Positions 1 to 5,582 are shown, numbered from the stretch's first letter. The stretch is 7,265 bases of DNA from Candidatus Solincola tengchongensis (GCA_015711895.1 MU158625.1:1-7265), one strand, 5' to 3'. The notes: a model not told the origin generated them from the sequence alone. A program made the numbers and translations.

Positions 1-969
1 GGCCATGGAGATCTCTTTCACCGGGTACTCGCCGCGGTCGTACCTCCAGGCGGTGATGTAGGTTAGGGACTTGGCCGCCTCCAGCTCCGTGGCCAGGTCG
101 GCCACCCGGTGGGCTATGGCCTGGTTCCTGACTATGGGTCTCCCGAACTGCGTCCGCTCCCGTACGTACTCGACGGCCTGTTGCAGGATGACCTCGGCGA
201 TGGCGATGACCGCCACGGCCACAATGAGCCGCTCCCCCTGCAGTTCCCACATGATGTTGTAGAAGCCCCTTCCCTCCTCGCCCAGCAGGGCATCCTCAGG
301 GATTACCATATCCTGGAAGAATATCTCCGCCGTGTCCGAGGACCACTGTCCCACCTTCTCCAGTTTCCGCGACACGATGTAGCCCGGGGTGTCCGAGTCC
401 ACGAGGAAGAGGCTCATGCCTTTGTAGCCTTTCTTCTCCCGGTCCGTGCGTGCCAGGAGGGTCATGAAGTCCGCCCTATATCCGTTGGTTATGAAGATCT
501 TGTTGCCGTTGACCTTCCACCCGCCGGGCACCCTCTCCGCGAAGGTCTTCACGGCGGCCACGTCCGAGCCGGCCTGCGGCTCGGTTATCCCCAGGCAGGC
601 TATCTTCTCTCCGCGTATGGCCGGCACAAGGTACCTCCGCTTCTGTTCCTCGGTCCCGAAGGCCAGGATGGGGGGTGTGGCCATGCCTATCTGCACCGCC
701 ACCCCAGTATTGACCCCGAAGGAGCCGCACTTGGCCAGCTCCTCCATGAGGACGATGTTTGTGAAATAGTCCCCACCGCCTCCGCTGTATTCTTCCGGGA
801 AATGTAACCCCAAGAAGCCGAGCTCCCCCAGCCGCCGGAATACCCAGTCCGGGAACATCCCCTCCGCCTCCCACTCGTCGGCGTGGGGAACCAGCTCCCT
901 CTCCACGAACTCCCGCACGCTGCGCCGCAGCATCTCGTGTTCCTCGGTGAAGAAAAGGCTGCTGTCCAT
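1..969 (-). CDS. Acyl-CoA dehydrogenase, LCAD/IVD-like (C-terminus outside window)
   Basis: This FAD flavoenzyme introduces the alpha-beta double bond into an acyl-CoA and passes electrons to electron-transfer flavoprotein, normally the first step of beta-oxidation or branched-chain acyl degradation. The 323 visible residues cover the N-terminal helical domain (about 1-120), the beta domain and most of the C-terminal helical domain. Family signature 1 is at 127-139 (GITEPQAGSDVAA), FITNG at 159-163 and the second signature around QFGRPI at 274-279. Glu247 in GERLI sits where, as I recall the family, long-chain and isovaleryl-CoA dehydrogenases carry the catalytic base on helix G, rather than near residue 370 as in MCAD. 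This suggests a long- or branched-chain substrate. About 55-65 residues are missing. The ATG at 969 gives the usual TEEHEMLRRSVREF opening; GGAGG lies only 3 bases upstream. The gene follows a strong promoter and a likely operator. Family certain, substrate inferred. Confidence 0.95.
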   Translation of the reverse strand, partial: MDSSLFFTEEHEMLRRSVREFVERELVPHADEWEAEGMFPDWVFRRLGELGFLGLHFPEEYSGGGGDYFTNIVLMEELAKCGSFGVNTGVAVQIGMATPPILAFGTEEQKRRYLVPAIRGEKIACLGITEPQAGSDVAAVKTFAERVPGGWKVNGNKIFITNGYRADFMTLLARTDREKKGYKGMSLFLVDSDTPGYIVSRKLEKVGQWSSDTAEIFFQDMVIPEDALLGEEGRGFYNIMWELQGERLIVAVAVIAIAEVILQQAVEYVRERTQFGRPIVRNQAIAHRVADLATELEAAKSLTYITAWRYDRGEYPVKEISMA

Positions 970-1037
970 GATCCTCCCCCGTCCTCTTTTTGCGCCGTTC
1001 CTGCCGCCGTGGGTCCTGCCCTTTCGCAAAATAATAT

Positions 1038-1057
1038 TTTACTTAACGTTTAGTAAA
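1038..1057. promoter_or_regulatory. 20-base palindromic operator, TetR-like
   Basis: The arms TTTACTTAAC and GTTTAGTAAA are inverted repeats with 9 of 10 positions paired and no spacer, centred on AACGTT. The palindrome covers the predicted -10 and transcription start of the acyl-CoA dehydrogenase gene, so a bound protein would block initiation. TetR-family repressors that sense acyl-CoA esters commonly bind palindromes of this size upstream of fatty-acid degradation genes. No regulator gene is in the window, so the family assignment is inference. Confidence 0.6.
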
Positions 1058-1083
1058 TTAAAAGCAGATTGCATGGATGTCAA
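1055..1083 (-). promoter_or_regulatory. Sigma70-type promoter of the acyl-CoA dehydrogenase gene
   Basis: On the minus strand a perfect TTGACA (1083-1078) is followed after exactly 17 bases by TAATTT (1060-1055), which matches the -10 consensus at only three positions. Transcription would begin near 1048, giving a leader of about 80 bases before the ATG at 969. A shifted -10 (TTTAAT, 15-base spacer) is also possible. This is one of the few AT-rich patches in the window, which supports a real control region. Confidence 0.6.
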
Positions 1084-1110
1084 GTCGAGAGAACAGCGAG
1101 AACCGTAGTC

Positions 1111-1142
1111 CCTTGGCCCCTGTCAACCTTGGTCCCCGTCAA
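1111..1142. repeat. Two tandem 16-base direct repeats upstream of the promoter
   Basis: Units 1111-1126 (CCTTGGCCCCTGTCAA) and 1127-1142 (CCTTGGTCCCCGTCAA) agree at 14 of 16 positions and abut without spacer. Read on the minus strand each unit begins with TTGAC. They lie roughly 63-94 bases upstream of the predicted start of transcription, a usual place for activator sites. A shorter pair, GAGAAC at 1089-1094 and 1098-1103, lies between them and the -35 box. Confidence 0.55.
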
Positions 1143-1435
1143 ATCACCCGTCCAGTCCGGATGAGCGCGTGGTACCTCGCACTAATGTTTGGCCCGGATC
1201 ACTTGTAGGGCGAATATGAAGACCTTCTAAACGACATCCAGGTGTGGCAACTCGCTCCTCTGTTGAGCAGGATGACCGGGTGGCACCGGGGCTTTCTGTT
1301 TGGACCGGATGTAGATGTATGACTCAATCTTCCCTCACCTCCTGAGGCGTCCTCTGGACCGGTCCTCCCTCCCTATGACTGGAAAGGAAACGGGCGGAGC
1401 AGGCCGTCGGGTCGAAAATGAATACTCCGCTTCTC

Positions 1436-1758
1436 TTCCGTGAATACTTCATTCGGGGAAGGAGGATATGACGTAGATGAGCGGATGGGGGGAAGGGGTC
1501 GCTGGCGTGGGAGACCGGGCCGCAAAGATAACCACTTCCTTCCCCTGGATGCTTCCCTTGAGGAAGTCGGAGACGCCGTCATTGAGCGGAGGGGAATGGG
1601 CTCAGACCGCAGCCCTGCGGCGACGCCGTAGGCCCTTCATGGGGCCGGGAAGGAAAGCTCGCGAAGCGAGGGTTCCTCCCGCGCTTTGGGCCGCCAAAAC
1701 GAAGGTTACCGGGCGATCCCCGCTGCATGTCGAAGAACGTGAAGCGAGAACCTTTGAC
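1436..1758. repeat. Possible diverged intergenic repeat, copy A
   Basis: Short blocks here recur in the same order and orientation at 3227-3426: TTCCGTGAA (1436), GATGAGCG (1476), TCATGG (1637), CCGGGAAGG (1645), GCTTTGGGCC (1683), GAAGGT (1701) and GAGAACCTTTGAC (1746). Between blocks the two stretches differ in length and sequence. Colinearity of seven blocks is the only support; each block alone could be chance in GC-rich DNA. Confidence 0.3.
1607..1698. repeat. Cluster of adjacent hairpins
   Basis: Inverted repeats follow one another almost without gaps: CCGCAG/CTGCGG (1607-1620), GGC/GCC (1619-1627), GGCCC/GGGCC (1631-1646), a long interrupted stem (1647-1680: GGGA, GGAA and CTCGC paired around a GAA loop) and TTTGG/CCAAA (1685-1698). 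None is followed by a T-run on either strand, so these are not standard intrinsic terminators. They would lie in the 3' trailer of the oxidoreductase mRNA if transcription continues past its stop. Confidence 0.5.
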
Positions 1759-1765
1759 GAAGGGT

Positions 1766-1806
1766 GAGCCTCGAGCGCGCGGTCACTGCGGAGGCGCTTG
1801 GGGCTC
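1766..1806 (-). terminator. Hairpin at the 3' end of the oxidoreductase gene
   Basis: GAGCC (1766-1770) pairs with GGCTC (1802-1806), and inside it, across a symmetric 3x3 internal loop, AGCGC (1774-1778) pairs with GCGCT (1794-1798). The stem overlaps two bases of the stop codon at 1805-1807. There is no U-tract after it on the minus strand, so it may stabilise the mRNA end or mark a non-canonical terminator rather than act as a classic intrinsic one. Confidence 0.35.
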
Positions 1807-2989
1807 AGGAACGGAAGTGGTAGCTGCCGTTGAGGATGCGCCGCACGGCCACTTCCAGGAATTCCCTCTGGAAACCGGGGGCCACGCCGCCGCGCCGCTG
1901 CCAGGCCAGAACGGCGCGGAGCAGGCGCAAGATCTCCATGGGCGACAGGCCGGCCAGGGCGCTGCGGAACTCCGGCCGTCCCTTGCCCGCCAGAAGGGCG
2001 AGGAGCGACCACTCCCGCGCCGTCCTCTCCCGCTCCGGCCGCACCAGCTCGCGGTAGACCTCTCCCGGCGTACCCCTCCCCTCGCGGACAGCAGTCCCCG
2101 CCAGGTAACCGGTGGCAAGGGCGGAGGATATGCCCTCCCCCAGGGCGTTCATGAACCCCGCCGCCTCTCCTGCCACCAGCACCCGGTGAGTCCCCAGGCA
2201 GAAGCGGTTGCGCGCGGCGGGAAAGATGACCCGGCAGCCCATGTCCATGAACGGACTCCCTCCGGCGAAGCCGTATTCCCTCCGCAACATGGCGTGGAAG
2301 GCCTCGCGGGCCGGGCGCAGTTTGCGCCCTCGCCGCACCGAGGTGTCCACCACCACCAGGTCGTCCTTGGCGTAGACCGCCGGATAGACCCCGTAATCGG
2401 CGTCCAGGAAGACGTGGAACACGTCCGGTTCGAGCTCCACGCGGCAGCGATGATACTCGTGGCGGGTGACGATCTCCGGAACCCCCACGGCGAAGTCGGG
2501 GTCCAACCTCCCGGCCACGCGGGAGAGGCCACCGTCGGCGGCGATGAGTACCCCTGCCCTCAAAGAGACGGGCTTACCATTTCTTTCCAGAAATACCTCC
2601 ACCCTGTCGCCCCACTCCGCGAAGTCCACGAGCCTGGTGCCTTCCCATATCTCCGCCCCCGACTCCGCGCACAACCAGGCGTCGAACCTGTCGCGCCAGA
2701 CATTCAGGCCCGGCACCCGCACGTCCACCCACCTGCCCCCGCCGTAATGAAGGCGTTCCGCGCGGATATGCAGCGGTTGGGCACGGACCTCATCCGGGAC
2801 AGGGCCGAAGTGGCGGTCAAGGAACTCCCGCGCCTCAGTGAAGATATAGCCTGAGCAGGGCTTGGGCCTCGGCATCCTCTTCTTCTCCACCAGCAGGGTG
2901 CGCAGGCCGCCCTCCGTCGCCGCCCTGGCGGCTGACGCCCCGGCCGGCCCTCCCCCGACCACCACCACGTCGTAATCCAGGCCTTTCAT
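1805..2989 (-). CDS. Geranylgeranyl reductase family FAD-dependent oxidoreductase
   Basis: A 394-residue flavoprotein of the group that reduces double bonds in polyprenyl chains (archaeal-type lipids, menaquinone tails, chlorophyll side chain) and includes related hydroxylase-like enzymes. The N-terminal Rossmann fold has VVGGGPAG at 10-17 and an acidic residue at the end of strand 2 (Glu35). The family cysteine motif appears as PRPKPCSGY (40-48, Cys45). ADGGLSRVAGRL (151-162) and GEAAGFMNALGEGI (274-287) are the second and third FAD-contact motifs. The Y-x-W-x-F-P substrate-channel motif expected near residue 200 reads DYGVYP, lacking the Trp, so substrate preference may differ. No isoprenoid gene is adjacent. 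No transmembrane segment is evident. The ATG at 2989 opens directly on the Rossmann strand; the ribosome site is weak (GGGGTG, about 6 bases upstream). Family sure, substrate unknown. Confidence 0.88.
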   Translation of the reverse strand: MKGLDYDVVVVGGGPAGASAARAATEGGLRTLLVEKKRMPRPKPCSGYIFTEAREFLDRHFGPVPDEVRAQPLHIRAERLHYGGGRWVDVRVPGLNVWRDRFDAWLCAESGAEIWEGTRLVDFAEWGDRVEVFLERNGKPVSLRAGVLIAADGGLSRVAGRLDPDFAVGVPEIVTRHEYHRCRVELEPDVFHVFLDADYGVYPAVYAKDDLVVVDTSVRRGRKLRPAREAFHAMLRREYGFAGGSPFMDMGCRVIFPAARNRFCLGTHRVLVAGEAAGFMNALGEGISSALATGYLAGTAVREGRGTPGEVYRELVRPERERTAREWSLLALLAGKGRPEFRSALAGLSPMEILRLLRAVLAWQRRGGVAPGFQREFLEVAVRRILNGSYHFRS

Positions 2990-3088
2990 CCCTTACACCC
3001 CGTCGCGAAGATTCACTGAGCCGTGCTGCACCCTGTTTCCCGGCGCTCCGGCCGGCCAAATGACGTAGGGTCATCCACTCCAATTTAC

Positions 3089-3115
3089 CATATAAACATC
3101 CCGGCTTTGTCCGAA
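3089..3115 (-). promoter_or_regulatory. Weak candidate promoter for the oxidoreductase gene
   Basis: An AT-rich patch on the minus strand contains TATATG (3094-3089) with TTCGGA (3115-3110) 15 bases upstream. The spacer is short and the -35 matches poorly, so this is only the best available candidate. It would give a leader of roughly 95 bases. Confidence 0.25.
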
Positions 3116-3146
3116 GCCCGCCGGAGGGTAAGCCGGTGGGCTTCCC
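3103..3146. repeat. Two consecutive GGCTT/AAGCC hairpins
   Basis: The first stem pairs GGCTT (3103-3107) with AAGCC (3114-3118). The second pairs GGG and AAGCC (3126-3134, with one bulged T at 3129) with GGCTT and CCC (3139-3146) around a four-base loop. The same five-base arm sequence is used in opposite order in the two stems, so alternative pairing between them is possible. No T-run follows on either strand. They lie beside the weak promoter candidate for the oxidoreductase gene. Confidence 0.4.
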
Positions 3147-3226
3147 ATGCATGACACGGCCTGCCGACCGGATAGCGTCGCGCTCGATATCCAAGCGACA
3201 ATTGGACCTTGGGGAGAGGCGGCTCA

Positions 3227-3426
3227 TTCCGTGAAGAACGTTGGGGATGAGCGCCGGATACCGTCTTTTCACCGAATCAGGTAGGGATGGCGAAGGGAAA
3301 GGTGACCCATAACCTCCAACCGTAAAGTCATGGTGCGAGTTCCGTCCCGGGAAGGGGAAAGGCGTCGCGGGCCGCTTTGCGCCAAAGAAGGTCCGGCGGG
3401 GCGAAGGGAGGAGAGGAACTCTTGAC
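3227..3426. repeat. Possible diverged intergenic repeat, copy B
   Basis: Carries in the same order the blocks of copy A: TTCCGTGAA (3227), GATGAGCG (3246), TCATGG (3328), CCGGGAAGG (3347), GCTTTGCGCC (3374), GAAGGT (3387) and GAGGAACTCTTGAC (3413). It is shorter than copy A. A third partial match may lie at 3708-3762 (GGAATGAGGC followed by CCGGGAAGG), comparable with 1593-1653. Confidence 0.3.
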
Positions 3427-3545
3427 CTCCACGGCCGGCAAGGCATCGGACCGGCTCAGGCCCGCGGGAGAAGCTCCCTCTGGAGGCAGGAAAAGAGGCC
3501 AGCCGAGGTGGCCTGGACCGGGCGGCGGAGGAAAGACCCCTCCGC
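3426..3545 (+). other. Possible structured RNA segment
   Basis: CCTCCA (3426-3431) pairs with TGGAGG (3481-3486) and encloses two stems, GCCGG/CCGGC (3434-3438 with 3451-3455) and GGGAG/CTCCC (3466-3470 with 3474-3478), forming a three-way junction. Two further hairpins follow: AGGCC/GGCCT (3496-3514) and GCGGAGG/CCTCCGC (3525-3545). It matches no RNA family I recognise, and GC-rich DNA yields such pairings by chance, so this is a candidate only. The strand is a guess. Confidence 0.25.
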
Positions 3546-3626
3546 AAATCGCCGTCTGGACAAGCCCTTGCGGCGTCCGGGACGCGATCGCATTCAGACG
3601 AGCGGCGTGGTGGCGTATGGGTAGTG

Positions 3627-3632
3627 TATTAT
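3627..3632 (+). promoter_or_regulatory. Possible -10 box upstream of the hydrolase gene
   Basis: TATTAT lies within the AT-rich run at 3626-3636, which stands out in otherwise GC-rich sequence. No convincing -35 is found 16-18 bases upstream. A start near 3639 would give a leader of about 210 bases before the ATG at 3849. Confidence 0.3.
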
Positions 3633-3848
3633 ATTACGGACTGCGGCAAAGGGGAGACATGGGGCTGATATTAGACAGATCGGGGACGGCATACCCTTCG
3701 CCCGCAAGGAATGAGGCCATATCCCCAGGAGCGGCTTCCGGCGTCCGGGAAGGAGGCTTCGCACAGGGACGGCCTACCGGTTCGCCGGTTGAAACGGGGC
3801 TCAGATCCGTGCTGATGGGTTTAGAAAGCGAGGAAGGGGGGTTCTTGC

Positions 3849-5042
3849 ATGAAGGGAGGGCAAACACTGAAACGCGGTCTCCTGCTCCTGGGATGCTCCG
3901 CGGGAGCGTTGGGCCTGACCTCCTTCGCCAGGATGTCCCCACCGGAGGAGGAAAGGGATTACGATGCGGGGCTGGAATCCCGCCTGGAGACCTTCCACAC
4001 CCGGGACGGGGCCGTGCTGCGCCTGAAGAGGTACGTCAATGAGGGCGGGCAGCCGGTGATCCTGGCTCACGGGTTCACGGGAAACGGCCTGGAGTTCGAC
4101 CTCCCCCACCGCCGCCAGAACCTGGCCGTCTTCCTGGCCGAAAATGGGTATGACGTGTGGATCTCCAGCTTCCGGGGATGCGGCCGGCAACCCTACCGAT
4201 GCGAGGCACCGCACTGGCGGCACTCCGTGGACCATCTGGCGGCCTTCGACGCCGAGGCGTTCATCCGCGGAGTGATAGAGGCCACGGGGAGGAAGCCCTT
4301 CTGGATAGGGCACAGCATGGGTGGGATGGTGCTCTATATGTACCTGCAGGGGGCGAGCATGGACGCCGGCCCCGGCGAGGCCTTCCGTGCCGACGCCGAC
4401 CTCGCCGCGGAGCGCAACGGTTCTCTGCTGGGAGGAATTGCCATCGGCAGCCCTCCCGGGCTCCACCAGGGGGGCGGCGATTGGATAGCCCTCCTCTCCC
4501 GTCTCCCGGCCTTCCGCGTCAACACCAGGGCACTCATCCGCTACCTGGAGCGGGTGGACCGCTCCTCGCCATGCATCGACTTCGGCCGCTTGGGGAGCCT
4601 CTGCGCCGCGGACCCCAAGCTGGGAAAGCTGCTGGCCGCCCACGGGCCTGTGGCCCGCGCCCTGTACAACGTGAAGAACGTGGACCCGGACGTCGGTTAC
4701 AGCCTGCTCAAGTGGGCATCCGACAAGGTCACCGCCCGCATGACCATCCAGATAGTGCGCCTGGGCCTGGACCCCGACTTCAGGTCATATGATGGGACAT
4801 GGAATTACACCGCGGGCATGCGACGCGTCACCGCGCCGCTGTTCTTCGTCACCGGGACCCGGGACTTCGCCGGAGCCGAGAACCTCCGCCTGCAAGGTTA
4901 CGAGGCGGTGTCCAGCGCCATCAGAGAGTACCGCTGTTACCCGGAGTACGGCCACACCGACCTGGTGATGGGGAAACGGGTGCGGGAAGAAGTATATCCG
5001 GACATCCTGGGCTGGATGAGGAAAGTGGAGGCTGGAGGCTGA
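3849..5042 (+). CDS. Alpha/beta hydrolase, lipase-like, exported or membrane-anchored
   Basis: A 397-residue serine hydrolase, probably cleaving an ester or lipid outside the cytoplasm. Residues 10-27 form a hydrophobic segment after Lys8-Arg9, fitting a signal peptide (possible cleavage after Ala27) or an N-terminal anchor; Cys16 follows Leu-Leu-Gly but the hydrophobic stretch before it is too short for a good lipobox. The core shows the oxyanion HG (74-75), nucleophile Ser156 in GHSMGG, acid Asp339 in TGTRDF and His369 in YGHTD. The segment DVWISSFRGCG (102-112) recalls the DVW...RG strand of acid (gastric/lysosomal) lipases. About 180 residues between nucleophile and acid form a large cap. 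A stop at 3822 and no other start make the ATG at 3849 the likely one, with GGGGGG about 8 bases upstream. It stands alone on its strand. Substrate unknown. Confidence 0.88.
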   Translation: MKGGQTLKRGLLLLGCSAGALGLTSFARMSPPEEERDYDAGLESRLETFHTRDGAVLRLKRYVNEGGQPVILAHGFTGNGLEFDLPHRRQNLAVFLAENGYDVWISSFRGCGRQPYRCEAPHWRHSVDHLAAFDAEAFIRGVIEATGRKPFWIGHSMGGMVLYMYLQGASMDAGPGEAFRADADLAAERNGSLLGGIAIGSPPGLHQGGGDWIALLSRLPAFRVNTRALIRYLERVDRSSPCIDFGRLGSLCAADPKLGKLLAAHGPVARALYNVKNVDPDVGYSLLKWASDKVTARMTIQIVRLGLDPDFRSYDGTWNYTAGMRRVTAPLFFVTGTRDFAGAENLRLQGYEAVSSAIREYRCYPEYGHTDLVMGKRVREEVYPDILGWMRKVEAGG

Positions 5043-5094
5043 GGCTTACCGCGAACCGCGCAGGCCGACCCGGTCATGCCTCCCGGATCGCCCT

Positions 5095-5424
5095 TCAGGC
5101 GTCCTCCCCTTCCTCCTCCGACACCGGACCGGCCTCTTCCGCATCGGCGATCCAGCGGCTGAGCACCTCCACGATCCTTCTGGCCTGCTCCACACTGGAG
5201 ATGTTGAACTTGGCCTGCTGCCGGTACTCCCCTCCCACCCTCCGGTATCTGCGGAGGGTGAAACGGTCCGGGCCGTATCCTTCCCGCGACCTCTCCCACT
5301 GGCGGTAGCGGAAGATGACCGTGGCCCAGGTCCCGCGGGAGATTATCTCCTTGTCCAGTTCCTGGACCACCTGCACCCCGTCTTCCTCGTAATTGACGCT
5401 CACGTCCTCTATGTCCTCGACCAA
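5095..5424 (-). CDS. Conserved-looking small protein of unknown function
   Basis: A 109-residue soluble protein with no membrane segment or signal peptide. The centre is basic and aromatic (WATVIFRYRQWERS at 33-46, FTLRRYRR at 55-62), followed by KFNISSVEQARRIVEVLSRW (72-91), which looks like a strand turning into an amphipathic helix. Both ends are acidic. From memory, similar short proteins with a WATV...RYR...KFNISS pattern occur as unnamed hypothetical proteins in other bacteria, but I cannot name a family. The alternation of strands and a final helix would suit a small nucleic-acid- or protein-binding fold; this is only inference. It starts with TTG at 5424, chosen because GGAGG precedes it by 4 bases. 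It lies 173 bases downstream of the nuclease gene on the same strand and 52 bases from the converging hydrolase gene. Confidence 0.75.
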   Translation of the reverse strand: MVEDIEDVSVNYEEDGVQVVQELDKEIISRGTWATVIFRYRQWERSREGYGPDRFTLRRYRRVGGEYRQQAKFNISSVEQARRIVEVLSRWIADAEEAGPVSEEEGEDA

Positions 5425-5428
5425 GGTT

Positions 5429-5433
5429 CCTCC
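5429..5433 (-). promoter_or_regulatory. Ribosome binding site deciding a TTG start
   Basis: GGAGG on the minus strand (within GGGGAGGA, 5435-5428) lies 4 bases before TTG at 5424-5422. No ATG lies near this point, so this site is the main reason for choosing TTG as the start of the 109-residue protein. The spacing is slightly short. Confidence 0.55.
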
Positions 5434-5434
5434 C

Positions 5435-5582
5435 CGTCTTACCTTACCTTTCCCGTCTTGCCTTACCTTTGCTAACCCTTCCTTGCCCTTCCCTTCCTTG
5501 CCTTACTCACCCTTCCCTTCCTTTCCATTTCTTTCCTTACCTTGTCTTTCCTTTTTGCTTTACCTTGTCTTTCCTTTTTGCT
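5435..5582. repeat. Polypyrimidine/polypurine tract of short tandem repeats
   Basis: The plus strand is almost entirely C and T. It contains three repeat sets: a 19-base pair (5435-5453 and 5454-5472, 17 of 19 identical), a 14-base block CCCTTCCCTTCCTT at 5486-5499 and 5510-5523 (period 24), and a perfect 23-base tandem duplication (5537-5559 and 5560-5582). In the minus-strand transcript this becomes a purine-rich, probably unfolded leader with many GGAAGG-like sequences. It contains no terminator for the nuclease gene upstream. Confidence 0.85.

Larger units (their letters stand above)
970..1804. other. Gene-free gap of about 835 bases
   Basis: No open frame here has a protein-like composition. 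The most tempting is 1477-1767 (plus, 96 codons), which has GGAAGGAGG 11 bases upstream of an ATG, but its product is arginine/proline-rich and matches nothing I recognise. The left part holds the acyl-CoA dehydrogenase control region. The middle has an imperfect direct repeat (1187-1199 and 1298-1310, 12 of 13 identical), a 10-base palindrome GGACCGGTCC (1356-1365) and TGAATACT twice, 22 bases apart (1419-1426, 1441-1448). The right part is a hairpin cluster and a hairpin at the end of the neighbouring oxidoreductase gene, described separately. Confidence 0.6.
2990..3848. other. Gene-free gap of about 860 bases between divergent genes
   Basis: No reading frame here looks like protein. Frames on both strands are open for over 200 codons, but they run into the real genes in other frames and are arginine/glycine/proline-rich. 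A short plus frame starting at 3659 has GGGGAG just upstream but runs over the start of the hydrolase gene, so I do not call it. The gap contains hairpins at 3103-3146, a possible diverged repeat (3227-3426), a possible folded segment (3426-3545) and an AT-rich promoter-like patch near 3627. Confidence 0.6.

Noticed and set aside
1278..1287. GGGTGGCACC resembling the T-box riboswitch core
   Set aside because: Only the short tag matches. I could not find the specifier stem or AGTA-type motifs upstream, no terminator follows, and no aminoacyl-tRNA synthetase or amino-acid gene lies downstream on that strand.
1487..1522. G-rich run that might form a G-quadruplex
   Set aside because: Four G-tracts are present but one loop is about 10 bases long, beyond the usual limit for a stable fold.
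1477..1767. 96-codon plus-strand frame with a good ribosome site
   Set aside because: The spacing of 11 bases is long, the product has an Arg-run and no protein-like pattern, and it crosses the hairpin cluster.
1727..2854. Long open frame (375 codons, plus strand) opposite the oxidoreductase gene
   Set aside because: It is antisense to a well-supported flavoprotein. The product is His/Pro/Arg-rich with no recognisable motif; long antisense frames are common in GC-rich genes.
3377..4042. Open frame of 221 codons (plus strand) running into the hydrolase gene
   Set aside because: It overlaps the hydrolase start in another frame, its composition is Gly/Arg/Pro-rich with no motif, and its upstream part covers non-coding repeats and hairpins.
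3801..4643. 280-codon minus-strand frame opposite the hydrolase
   Set aside because: Antisense to a gene with an intact catalytic triad; no motif and low-complexity composition.
5043..5094. Bidirectional terminator between the converging hydrolase and 109-residue protein genes
   Set aside because: Only a four-base CGCG/CGCG pairing and no T-run on either strand; not enough to call.
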